A stretch of 64,000 nucleotides of DNA from Methylobacterium terricola (lineage in GTDB: Bacteria > Pseudomonadota > Alphaproteobacteria > Rhizobiales > Beijerinckiaceae): the NCBI RefSeq assembly GCF_006151805.1, contig NZ_VDDA01000010.1, positions 156,166 to 220,165 of the forward strand. Direction: 5' to 3'. Shown here in pieces: positions 52,903-62,108 of this stretch (position 1 is its first letter; each line of letters begins with the position of its first letter). Under the pieces are notes generated by a model. It ran no database searches. It saw only the letters and a list, made by a program, of their open reading frames with translations, and had not been told where the DNA came from. The translations under genes were made by a program, and so were the position numbers.

Positions 52903-54207
52903 CTATTCGGCCGGGGCGCCGACGCGGCCCTGAACCGCAGGTGCGCCGGTATGGCTCAGGCGCAGGACCGTGATCATGCCGACGATGCCCGCGCAGGCGA
53001 TCAGCAGCAGGCCGCCGGTGAAGCTGCCGGTCCAGTCCTTGATCGCGCCGACGGCGTAGGGCGCGACGAAGCCCGACAGGTTGCCGATCGAGTTGACCAC
53101 CGCGATCGCGCCGGCGGCGGCGGCGCCCGACAGGGTCTCGGTCGGCAGCGTCCAGGTGATCGGCAATGCGCCGAAGATGCCGAGTGCGGCGCCCGAGAAC
53201 AGCACGACCTTGACGATCGGATCGGGCACCAGCGCCGCCCCGATGGTGCAGAGCGAGGCGCAGGCGAGCGCCGCCGCGAGGTGGTAGCGCCGCTCGCGCT
53301 TGGCGTCGGAGCGCCGGCCCCACCACAGCATGCCCACCGTGCCGACGGCGTACGGGATGATCATCAGGAAGCCGGTCTGGGCGTTGGTGAGCCCGAAGCC
53401 CTTGAAGATCTGCGGCAGGAAGAAGCCGAAGGCGTAGAGCAGCGCGACCGCGCCGAAATACACGACCGCGATGGCGAGCACCCGCGGGTTGAGGATTTCT
53501 CGCGTCAGCGGGACATGCCCCTGGCGCGGGCTGCGGGCCTTCTCGGCGGCGAGGGTCTGCTCCAGCCAGGCGCGCTCGTCGGGAGCGAGCCACTTGGCGT
53601 CGGCCGGGCGGTCGGTGAGGTAGAGGTAGGTCATCACCGAGAGCACCAGAGCGGGCAGCGCCTCGATCACGTAGAGCCACTGCCAGCCCCGGAAGCCGAG
53701 CAGGCCGTCCATCTCGAGCAGCAGGCCGGAGATCGGCGAGCCGATGACGCTCGAGAGCGGGATCGCCACCATGAACAGCGAGACGATGCGGGCGCGGTAG
53801 GCGGCCGGGAACCACAGCGTGAGATAGAAGATGATGCCCGGGAAGAAGCCGGCCTCGGCCGCACCGAGCAACAGGCGCATGATGTAGAAGCTGGTCTCGC
53901 CGCCGATGAAGGCCATGCCGCCGGAGATCAGGCCCCAGCTCATCATGATGCGGGCGATCCAGCGCCGTGCGCCGAACTTCTCCAGCGCCAGGTTCGACGG
54001 CACCTCGAAGATGAAATAGGTGATGAAGAACAGGCCGGCGCCGAGGCCGTAGGCGGTGGCCGAGATGCCGAGATCCCGGTTCATGGTCAGCGAGGCGAAC
54101 CCGACATTGACCCGGTCGAGATAGGCGACGAAGTAGCAGACGATCAGGAACGGGATCAGCCGCCAGCTGATCCGCTTGATGGTGCGGGCTTCGATGTCGG
54201 TCGTCAC
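52903..54207 (-). CDS. MFS transporter, anion:cation symporter (ACS) family
   Basis: This 434-residue permease has 12 membrane helices. The ACS signature is seen after helix 1 (FVAYLDRVNVGFASLTMNRD) with ISATAYGLGAGLFFITYFIFEVPSN, and between helices 2 and 3 in EKFGARRWIARIMM. Family members import tartrate, glucarate, phthalate or similar carboxylates with a cation. The GTG at 54207 has GGAGGAGG just upstream. No catabolic gene is adjacent, so the substrate is unresolved. The C-terminal tail is short. Confidence 0.9.
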   Translation of the reverse strand: MTTDIEARTIKRISWRLIPFLIVCYFVAYLDRVNVGFASLTMNRDLGISATAYGLGAGLFFITYFIFEVPSNLALEKFGARRWIARIMMSWGLISGGMAFIGGETSFYIMRLLLGAAEAGFFPGIIFYLTLWFPAAYRARIVSLFMVAIPLSSVIGSPISGLLLEMDGLLGFRGWQWLYVIEALPALVLSVMTYLYLTDRPADAKWLAPDERAWLEQTLAAEKARSPRQGHVPLTREILNPRVLAIAVVYFGAVALLYAFGFFLPQIFKGFGLTNAQTGFLMIIPYAVGTVGMLWWGRRSDAKRERRYHLAAALACASLCTIGAALVPDPIVKVVLFSGAALGIFGALPITWTLPTETLSGAAAAGAIAVVNSIGNLSGFVAPYAVGAIKDWTGSFTGGLLLIACAGIVGMITVLRLSHTGAPAVQGRVGAPAE

Positions 54208-54471
54208 GGCGGCCTCCTCCCGGGCGGGTCTGGTTGTAGCGAGATTCTTGTTGCGGCCAGGATGTCGCGCTCGGCTCCCGGCTCCGGCGCTCGGGATGAC
54301 CGGATTGTTCCGGATTGGCAAGGAGCGACGATCGGTGGGGGTACCGCGCACTTGTGGGAGGCCGCTCTTCTGGTCTAGTGCTCCCCTTCCCCGCCGGTGA
54401 TGCACCGCAGCGAGGCCGCTTCAGCGGCCCCGCGCGAGCCGGTGCTCGCTCGAAGCTCGAAGACCCGCGCC

Positions 54472-55014
54472 ATGCACACGCCACGCCGAGACAGCGGAGC
54501 CGACCGTCACCAGCTCACCGGAGCCCGCGTGCTCGTGGTCGAGGCCCGCTACTACGAGGAGATCTCCGACGAGCTCCTCGCCGGCGCGACGGCGGCGATC
54601 GAGGCGGCCGGCGCCGAGGCCGTGGTCGTCACGGTGCCGGGCGCGCTCGAGATTCCCCAGACCGTCGCCATCCTGCTCGAGGCGGCGGCCCGGGCACGCA
54701 CGCCCTACGACGCCGTGGTGGCGCTCGGCTGCGTCATCCGCGGCGAGACCGGCCACTACGACATCGTCGCCGGCGAGAGCGCCCGCGCGCTGATGGACCT
54801 CTCGGTAGGCCTGCGCCTGCCGCTCGGCAACGGCATCCTGACCGTCGAGACCGAGGCCCAGGCCCAGGCCCGTGCCCGCGTCGCCGAGATGAACAAGGGC
54901 GGCGGCGCGGCGGAGGCGGCGCTTGCGGTACTGGCGCTTCGCCGGGCCGAGGAGGCGGGCCGCCAGGATCGCACCATCGGCTTCACCCCCCGCCGCCAAT
55001 CGGAGACCGAGTGA
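54472..55014 (+). CDS. ribH: Lumazine synthase
   Basis: RibH condenses the riboflavin precursors to 6,7-dimethyl-8-ribityllumazine. The 180-residue protein shows VVEARYYEEISDELLAGA, VTVPGALEIPQTVAILLEA, GCVIRGETGHYDIVAGESA (substrate loop with the key His) and GNGILTVETEAQAQAR. The ATG at 54472 (MHTPRRDSGAD) fits best, and the longer upstream frame lacks family sequence. It leads the ribH-nusB-thiL run and lies apart from ribD-ribE, which are about 6.5 kb away on the other strand. Confidence 0.95.
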   Translation: MHTPRRDSGADRHQLTGARVLVVEARYYEEISDELLAGATAAIEAAGAEAVVVTVPGALEIPQTVAILLEAAARARTPYDAVVALGCVIRGETGHYDIVAGESARALMDLSVGLRLPLGNGILTVETEAQAQARARVAEMNKGGGAAEAALAVLALRRAEEAGRQDRTIGFTPRRQSETE

Positions 55015-55015
55015 G

Positions 55016-55516
55016 ATGAAGCCCGCCGAACGCAGCGGCGCCCGCCTGGCGGTGGTCCAGGCCCTCTACGAGATGGAGATCTCCGGCAAGGGCGTGATCG
55101 ACGCGCTGGCCGAGTTCGAGGCGTTCTGGATCGGCCAGGTCATCGACGAGGTCGAGCACCCGCCGGCCGAGACCGCGTTCTTCCGCGACCTCCTGCGCGG
55201 GGTCGTCGAGGAGCAGCGGGCGATCGACCAGCGCCTCGACGCGGCGCTCGCCGCCGGCTGGCCCCTGCGCCGCCTCGAAGCGGTGGTGCGGGCGATCCTG
55301 CGCGCCGGCGCCTACGAGGTGATGTTCCGCCGCGACGTGCCGGTGAAGGTCGCGATCTCGGAATATGTCGACGTCGCCCACAGCTTCTACGAGGGCGAGG
55401 AGCCCGGCCTCGTCAACGCGGTGCTCGACAAGGTCGGCCGCGCGGTGCGGCCGGACGACTTCACCAAGGGGTCCGCGCCCAAAGGAGCCACGACCAAGGG
55501 TTCCCGCGCCGGCTGA
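55016..55516 (+). CDS. nusB: Transcription antitermination factor NusB
   Basis: NusB acts with NusE in rRNA antitermination. The 166-residue all-alpha protein shows RSGARLAVVQALYEMEISGK, FFRDLLRGVVEEQRAIDQRL, LRRLEAVVRAILRAGAYEVM and YVDVAHSFYEGEEPGLVNAVL, the usual order. The ATG lies 1 bp after the ribH stop, so the genes are coupled. After residue 150 the protein has an extra tail, KGSAP-KGATT-KGSRA, encoded by three 15-bp units, not part of the NusB fold. Confidence 0.95.
   Translation: MKPAERSGARLAVVQALYEMEISGKGVIDALAEFEAFWIGQVIDEVEHPPAETAFFRDLLRGVVEEQRAIDQRLDAALAAGWPLRRLEAVVRAILRAGAYEVMFRRDVPVKVAISEYVDVAHSFYEGEEPGLVNAVLDKVGRAVRPDDFTKGSAPKGATTKGSRAG
55466..55510 (+). repeat. Three tandem 15-bp units at the end of nusB
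   Basis: AAGGGGTCCGCGCCC, AAAGGAGCCACGACC and AAGGGTTCCCGCGCC follow one another (55466-55510) and encode KGSAP, KGATT and KGSRA before a final Gly and the stop. The unit core AAGGG-TCC resembles the 12-bp repeat in mrcA. Confidence 0.85.
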
Positions 55517-55695
55517 GGCGACGCGGGACGGGTCCCGGCGACACGGCGCGACGAGCCGGGCGTTCGGGACAATTTTCCCTTTCTCGCGTTGGGTTATCAT
55601 CGCGCCCGCCAGCCTGCGCCCGCGCAACCGGCCGGGGGGCAGGTGGAGCACGTTTCCGTCGATTGCCCGTCCCCCCGCCGCGAGAGCGCCCCGCG

Positions 55696-56697
55696 ATGGC
55701 AAGATCTGGTTTGCCCCGCCCGACAGAGGATGAGCTGATCGCCCGCTACTTCGCGCCGCTCGCCGGTGCCGGCGGGCTGTCCCTGCGCGACGACGCGGCC
55801 CTGCTGACGCCGAGCCCCGGGCACGACCTTGTTCTCACCGCCGACGCGGTGGTGGCCGGCGTGCACTACTTTCCCGACGACCCGCCCGCCTCGATTGCCT
55901 GCAAGGCGCTCGGCGTGAACCTGTCCGACCTCGCCGCCAAGGGCGCCGAGCCACGGGGCTTCCTGCTGACCCTGGCACTGTCCGACGAGTGGGACGAGGC
56001 CTGGCTCGCCGAGTTCTGCACCGGCCTGAGCGAGGCCGCGGCGCTGGCGAGTTGCCCGCTTCTCGGCGGCGACACCGTGCGGGCGGGAGGCTCGACCCTC
56101 GTGGGCATCACGGCGCTCGGCGAGGTTCCGGCCGGCACGATGGTGCGGCGGGGCGCGGCGCAGGCCGGCGACCGGCTGCTGGTCTCCGGCAGCATCGGCG
56201 ATTCGGCGCTGGGCCTCAGGCTGCGGGCCAAGCCCGCCGCGCCCTGGGGCGAGGCCCTGTCCTTCCCGGCCCGCGCCGCCCTGGTCGACCGCTACCTGCA
56301 CCCGCAGGCCCGCCTCGCCCTGGCGCCGGCCCTGCGCGCCCATGCCCGCGCGGCGATGGACGTGTCCGACGGGCTCGTCGGCGACCTTGCCAAGATGATG
56401 CGGGCCGCCGACCTGAGCGCCGAGGTCGAGATCGCGCGGGTCCCCCTCTCGGAAGCCGCCCGGGCGGCGCTCGCGGCGGGCGCCGCCCTCGAGATCGCGC
56501 TCACCGGCGGCGACGATTACGAGATCCTGTGCGCCGCCGATCCGGCCGAGGTTCCGGCCCTGCAGGAGGCCGCCCGGCGGGCCGGCGTGCCGCTCACCGA
56601 GATCGGCATCGTGACCGATCGCAGCGCCCCGCCGGTCTTCCGCGCGGCCGACGGCACCGCGGCGGGCTTCCGCTCGGGTTCGTTCAGCCACTTCTGA
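55696..56697 (+). CDS. thiL: Thiamine-monophosphate kinase
   Basis: ThiL phosphorylates thiamine monophosphate to the active pyrophosphate. The 333-residue protein of the PurM/AIR-synthase fold has LRDDAALLTPSPGHDLVLTA, VNLSDLAAKGAEPRGFLL, LLGGDTVRAG, AAMDVSDGLVGDLAKM and EIALTGGDDYEILCA, the nucleotide and metal sites. The ATG at 55696 (MARSGLPRP) starts the family sequence. It follows nusB after a 179-bp gap that may contain its own promoter (TTATCAT near 55593). No thiamine riboswitch was seen. Confidence 0.94.
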   Translation: MARSGLPRPTEDELIARYFAPLAGAGGLSLRDDAALLTPSPGHDLVLTADAVVAGVHYFPDDPPASIACKALGVNLSDLAAKGAEPRGFLLTLALSDEWDEAWLAEFCTGLSEAAALASCPLLGGDTVRAGGSTLVGITALGEVPAGTMVRRGAAQAGDRLLVSGSIGDSALGLRLRAKPAAPWGEALSFPARAALVDRYLHPQARLALAPALRAHARAAMDVSDGLVGDLAKMMRAADLSAEVEIARVPLSEAARAALAAGAALEIALTGGDDYEILCAADPAEVPALQEAARRAGVPLTEIGIVTDRSAPPVFRAADGTAAGFRSGSFSHF

Positions 56698-56915
56698 CCC
56701 GATTCCAAAATTCGGCCCCGGCGCCGAAAGTCTCAAGCGGACGAAGCTTGGGAGCGTTTGCGCTCGGGTGGGAAGTTTGGCACGACTAGGCGGCGGATCG
56801 GCGCTGGCGCGCGGGCCCGCTCAACAGGGAGGGAGGCCCGCTTCGCGCGTACACGGCCGCTCGCCATCTCGGCCGTCCGACGTCGCGGGAATGCCCGACA
56901 ATCAAGGACGGTAGA

Positions 56916-59063
<2,148 letters not shown>

Positions 59064-59073
59064 CCGCAGAGAA

Positions 59074-59108
59074 CCGCCCCGGCGCCGAGGATAGGGGCGC
59101 CGGGGCGG
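59074..59108 (+). terminator. Strong GC hairpin after hppA
   Basis: CCGCCCCGGCGCC (59074-59086) pairs perfectly with GGCGCCGGGGCGG (59096-59108), 13 bp. There is no clear T run, so it may act with Rho or protect the 3' end. Confidence 0.6.
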
Positions 59109-59177
59109 GCGTTCCCCAGCAGGCTTGATCTATCGCAGATTTGTCGCAGGGCCGGTGACCCCTCCCGCGCAATCGGC

Positions 59178-59396
59178 TTAGCCGCGCCAGCTCATGTTCA
59201 TGGACATGCCCTCGCAGCAGCAGCCGCCCTTCTTCCCCTTCATGGCGCCGTGGTTCATCGCCATGGCGCCCTTCGGCGCGGCCTTGCCGCACATCATGGC
59301 GCCCTTGCCCTTACCGCCTCCGCAGCAGGACATCGCCATCGCCGGCGAGGCCGCCAGCAGCAGCAGGGCGGCCGATGTCAGGACGATCCGTTTCAT
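59178..59396 (-). CDS. Small secreted Cys/Met-rich protein, probable copper binder
   Basis: This 72-residue protein has a signal peptide (MKRIVLTSAALLLLAASPAM, cleavage after AMA). The short mature part holds six Cys (24, 25, 36, 59, 60, 61) and nine Met, arranged as SCCGGGKGKGAMMCG, then Lys/Gly/Met-rich sequence and GGCCCEGMSMNMSWRG. Clustered Cys and Met-X-Met in an exported peptide point to copper(I) or another soft metal. I do not recognise a named family. It is the last gene of the minus-strand cluster 59178-61330, 78 bp after the glutaredoxin-MauE gene. Confidence 0.8.
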   Translation of the reverse strand: MKRIVLTSAALLLLAASPAMAMSCCGGGKGKGAMMCGKAAPKGAMAMNHGAMKGKKGGCCCEGMSMNMSWRG

Positions 59397-59474
59397 GGTC
59401 TTCCTCCTTGCACGACGAATTCGTCGGTCGTGGCCTCGCTAGGCCCGTCCACTGGATAAAGGTCAAGCCACCGA

Positions 59475-60224
59475 TCAGTGGTGCATGGCCAGCATCCAGA
59501 GGGCCATGGCGACCATCATCGCGTTCTCGGTAAGCGAGACGAATCCGAGCGGCACCTTGCTCGACCCGCCGACGCAGGCGCATGTGATGTCCCGCTTGTC
59601 GACGTAGACCGCCTTGAACACCGAGACGGCCCCGACCGTGCCGATGAACAGGGCCACCGGGATCGAGATCCAGTTCAGGGCACCCGCCACCATCAGGATT
59701 CCGGCGATGCCCTCCAGGAACGGGTAGGCGTAGGCGTAGCGCACCCAACGTCGGCCGAGCAGGTCGTAGCCCAGGAACATCGAGGAGAAGCTCTCGACGT
59801 CCTGCAGCTTCAGGAGGGCGAGCACGCACATGCTGAAGGCGATGAACCACTCCGCGGCGCGGAGAGTGAAGGGGGTCCCGTCAACAGCGTGGCTCGCCGC
59901 CAGGGCCATCAGCGCCGTCATCGAGAACACCGCGACGACGGGCACGTAGGTCGTCCTGTTCGGGTCGTTCGCGGGCTTGCCGAAATGGCGCCGGAGGTCG
60001 TCGAAGCCGCCGACCCGCTCGCCGTTGATGAAGGTCTGGGGCGTCGTCCTGACCTGGTGCTCGGCCTTGAACCGGTCGGTCTCCTCCCGCGTGGTCAACA
60101 GGTGGTCCTCGACCTGGAAGCCCTCGCGTTCGAGAAGATCCTTGGCCTTGAGCCCGTACGGGCAGGTATGTTCGGGGGTGGCCATCCGGTAGAGGACCGC
60201 CTTGCGGATCGTGGATTCGGGCAT
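59475..60224 (-). CDS. Glutaredoxin-MauE fusion membrane protein
   Basis: This 249-residue fusion has residues 1-85 as a glutaredoxin domain, with the active site HTCPYGLKAKDLLEREG (Cys21 followed by Pro-Tyr-Gly, so one cysteine only) and RTTPQTFINGERVGGFDD (cis-Pro and glutathione site). Residues 92-249 form a MauE/DoxX-like part with about five helices and the motif RDITCACVGGSSKVPLGF (Cys215, Cys217) near the end. MauE proteins support disulfide exchange across the membrane. The fusion would pass reducing power from cytoplasmic glutathione to the membrane pair. In this cluster that suggests reduction of Cys-rich metal proteins, which is inference. Confidence 0.88.
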   Translation of the reverse strand: MPESTIRKAVLYRMATPEHTCPYGLKAKDLLEREGFQVEDHLLTTREETDRFKAEHQVRTTPQTFINGERVGGFDDLRRHFGKPANDPNRTTYVPVVAVFSMTALMALAASHAVDGTPFTLRAAEWFIAFSMCVLALLKLQDVESFSSMFLGYDLLGRRWVRYAYAYPFLEGIAGILMVAGALNWISIPVALFIGTVGAVSVFKAVYVDKRDITCACVGGSSKVPLGFVSLTENAMMVAMALWMLAMHH

Positions 60225-60266
60225 CGTGCTCTCCTGCGGGATCTCGGGTGACGCGGTCCGGATCGG

Positions 60267-60689
60267 CTACTTGCCGTGCTGCTTCAGCCAGCCCTCCATC
60301 TCGGAGATCTCCTTCTCCTGGTCGTCGATGATCTTCTGAGCCATCGCCCTGGTCGCGGGATCCTTGGCGTAGTCGAGCGCCACCTTGGCCATCGCCACCG
60401 CGCCCTTGTGGTGCGGGATCATGTGCGTGCGGAAGTCGACGTCGGCGTCGCCGGTATAGGGCACGTGCATGTCGCGCATCATCGTCCTGTCGGCGGCCTT
60501 GAAGTCCTTGGTCGAGGCCGCGTCCTTCGGATCCGGCTTCATCGCCTGGATCATCGTCGTCATGTCGTGGTCATGGGTCGCGGAGGCATCGCCCGGCATC
60601 CGGTGGGCGCCGTGGGCATGTGTGCCCTGGGCGATGGCGGGACCGGCCGACAGCAGGGCAATGGCGGCGAGGATGCGCAGCGGGATCAT
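60267..60689 (-). CDS. DUF305 secreted protein, CopM-like
   Basis: This 140-residue protein has a signal peptide (MIPLRILAAIALLSAGPAIA) and a His/Met-rich start (QGTHAHGAHRMPGDASATHD). The DUF305 core includes MMRDMHVPYTGDADVDFRTH and the hallmark MIPHHKGAVAMAKVALDYAK (His93, His94), then a helical end EKEISEMEGWLKQHGK. DUF305 proteins such as cyanobacterial CopM bind copper in the periplasm. It lies 42 bp upstream of the glutaredoxin-MauE gene on the same strand. Confidence 0.88.
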   Translation of the reverse strand: MIPLRILAAIALLSAGPAIAQGTHAHGAHRMPGDASATHDHDMTTMIQAMKPDPKDAASTKDFKAADRTMMRDMHVPYTGDADVDFRTHMIPHHKGAVAMAKVALDYAKDPATRAMAQKIIDDQEKEISEMEGWLKQHGK

Positions 60690-60910
60690 GGGTCTTCCTC
60701 TCGATGGGGATCAGGTGGAGTGGCCGTGGCGGTCGCGTCGTGAGAGCCGCGTCGGCATGGGCGTGCGCGGACCCCGCCGGAGCGGCGGAACGCAGCGGCA
60801 AGGGCGGCGGCAAAACGGATCGACGTGAACGGGAATCCTCGCGTCGGAGCTTTCGGACGGCGCCGCTCTTGGGCGCAGTCCGGGCGTCGCGCGCCTCCAG
60901 GCGCGCTACG

Positions 60911-61330
60911 TCACGCGCGGGTTCGTGGGGGCTCGGGCAGAGCCTCGGGGCCGATGCCGGCAAGCCGGGGAAGGTCGCGCGGGATCAGCGTGACGGCCCG
61001 GAACAGGGACGGTGACACCAGGGAGGACCCGGGCAGGATACACGTGGCGCAGCAGGCCATGGTCGCGCAGCAGCGGGTGCCGCAACCGGACCGGCAGCGA
61101 TGGTCATGGGTCGGCATGAGGCGCGCGGCCTCGGCGGCCACCGGGGCAAGCGCGACCTTGGGTGTCACGGAGGCCGAAGGCGCGGTGGCCTGAGGCGCCG
61201 GCCCGGCGGCCCCATGATGGGCGTGATGCGCATGACCCTCATGGGCCTGAACGGCGGACGGCACGGCGTAGGCGATGATCGCAAGGATCATCGCCGCCAG
61301 CAGGCGCGCGATCGGCCGGTCGAGGCTCAT
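60911..61330 (-). CDS. Secreted His/Cys-rich protein, first gene of the metal cluster
   Basis: This 139-residue protein has an N-terminal helix that reads as a signal peptide (MSLDRPIARLLAAMILAIIA, then YAVPSAVQA). The mature start HEGHAHHAHHG gives six His in 10 residues, and the middle holds DHRCRSGCGTRCCATMACCA with seven Cys (79, 83, 87, 88, 93, 94, 97), including two CC pairs. The rest (SLFRAVTLIPRDLPRLAG) is unremarkable. I do not know a named family. Metal binding is the plain inference. It is 221 bp from the DUF305 gene on the same strand and has a palindrome in front of it. Confidence 0.75.
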   Translation of the reverse strand: MSLDRPIARLLAAMILAIIAYAVPSAVQAHEGHAHHAHHGAAGPAPQATAPSASVTPKVALAPVAAEAARLMPTHDHRCRSGCGTRCCATMACCATCILPGSSLVSPSLFRAVTLIPRDLPRLAGIGPEALPEPPRTRA

Positions 61331-61349
61331 GGGGTCGGCTTACAGCAAT

Positions 61350-61362
61350 TCCCGTGACGGGA
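61350..61362. promoter_or_regulatory. Palindrome before the metal cluster
   Basis: TCCCGT-G-ACGGGA (61350-61362) is a perfect 6+1+6 inverted repeat starting 20 nt upstream of the ATG at 61330. It could be the operator of a metal-responsive repressor. No regulator gene is adjacent. Confidence 0.45.
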
Positions 61363-61469
61363 CCATGGTCGCGGTGAGGACGTGAATGCCGAGACGCGGG
61401 TTTGGTTGCCGATCTCGGGCGGCGTTCGACCGGCATCGCGGGCGAACGCGGCGGCGATCCCCGGGGGCC

Positions 61470-62108
61470 TTATTCGGGCTTCGCCCGCGCCTCGGTCAGC
61501 CGCGCCGCGTAGCGGGCGATCAGGTCGACCTCCAGGTTCAGCCGGTCCCCGACCCGGCGCTCGCCCCAGGTGGTGACCGCGAGCGTATGGGGGATCAGCA
61601 GCACCGTGAAGGTGTCGCCCGTCACACCGTTGACGGTGAGCGAGGTGCCGTCGAGGCAGACCGAGCCCTTCTCGGCGATGAAGCGCGAGAGGGACGGAGG
61701 CGCCCGGAGCACGAAACGCTCGCTCGGCGCCCAGACGTCGTCGACCTGGCCGGTCACCGGCTCGCGGGCGACGATCTCGGCGAGCCCGTCGACATGGCCG
61801 GTGACGAGGTGGCCGCCGAGCTCGTCGCCGATCTTGAGCGAGCGTTCGAGGTTCACCCGCCGTCCCGGCACCCACTCCCCGACCGTGGTGCGGGCCAGGG
61901 TCTCGGCGGCGGCGTCGATCTCGAAGGTGCAGCCGCCGTCCCGCGGCGTCACCGTGACGGCGGTGAGGCAGGGGCCCGAGCAGGCGATCGAGGCGCCGAT
62001 CAGGATGCCGGCGGGGTCGTAGGCGCAGTCGATGGCGATGCGCTTGAGCTTGGAATCGCCGGAGACCGCGGCGACGCGGCCGACATCCGAGACGAGGCCG
62101 GTGAACAT
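61470..62108 (-). CDS. ribE: Riboflavin synthase, alpha chain
   Basis: RibE dismutates two lumazine molecules to riboflavin. The 212-residue protein has two similar barrels: MFTGLVSDVGRVAAVSG through IACSGPCLTAVTV, and GGHLVTGHVDGLAEIVARE through CLDGTSLTVNGVTGD, the standard duplicated pattern. The ATG lies directly next to the ribD stop, with no gap. The C-terminus faces the metal cluster, 140 bp away. Confidence 0.95.
   Translation of the reverse strand: MFTGLVSDVGRVAAVSGDSKLKRIAIDCAYDPAGILIGASIACSGPCLTAVTVTPRDGGCTFEIDAAAETLARTTVGEWVPGRRVNLERSLKIGDELGGHLVTGHVDGLAEIVAREPVTGQVDDVWAPSERFVLRAPPSLSRFIAEKGSVCLDGTSLTVNGVTGDTFTVLLIPHTLAVTTWGERRVGDRLNLEVDLIARYAARLTEARAKPE

Noticed and set aside
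54208..54471. FMN riboswitch before ribH
   Set aside because: No RFN-element stems recognised. The region shows only ordinary promoter-sized sequence.
55517..55695. Thiamine riboswitch before thiL
   Set aside because: No THI-box core sequence was found. The gene is in a ribH-nusB run.
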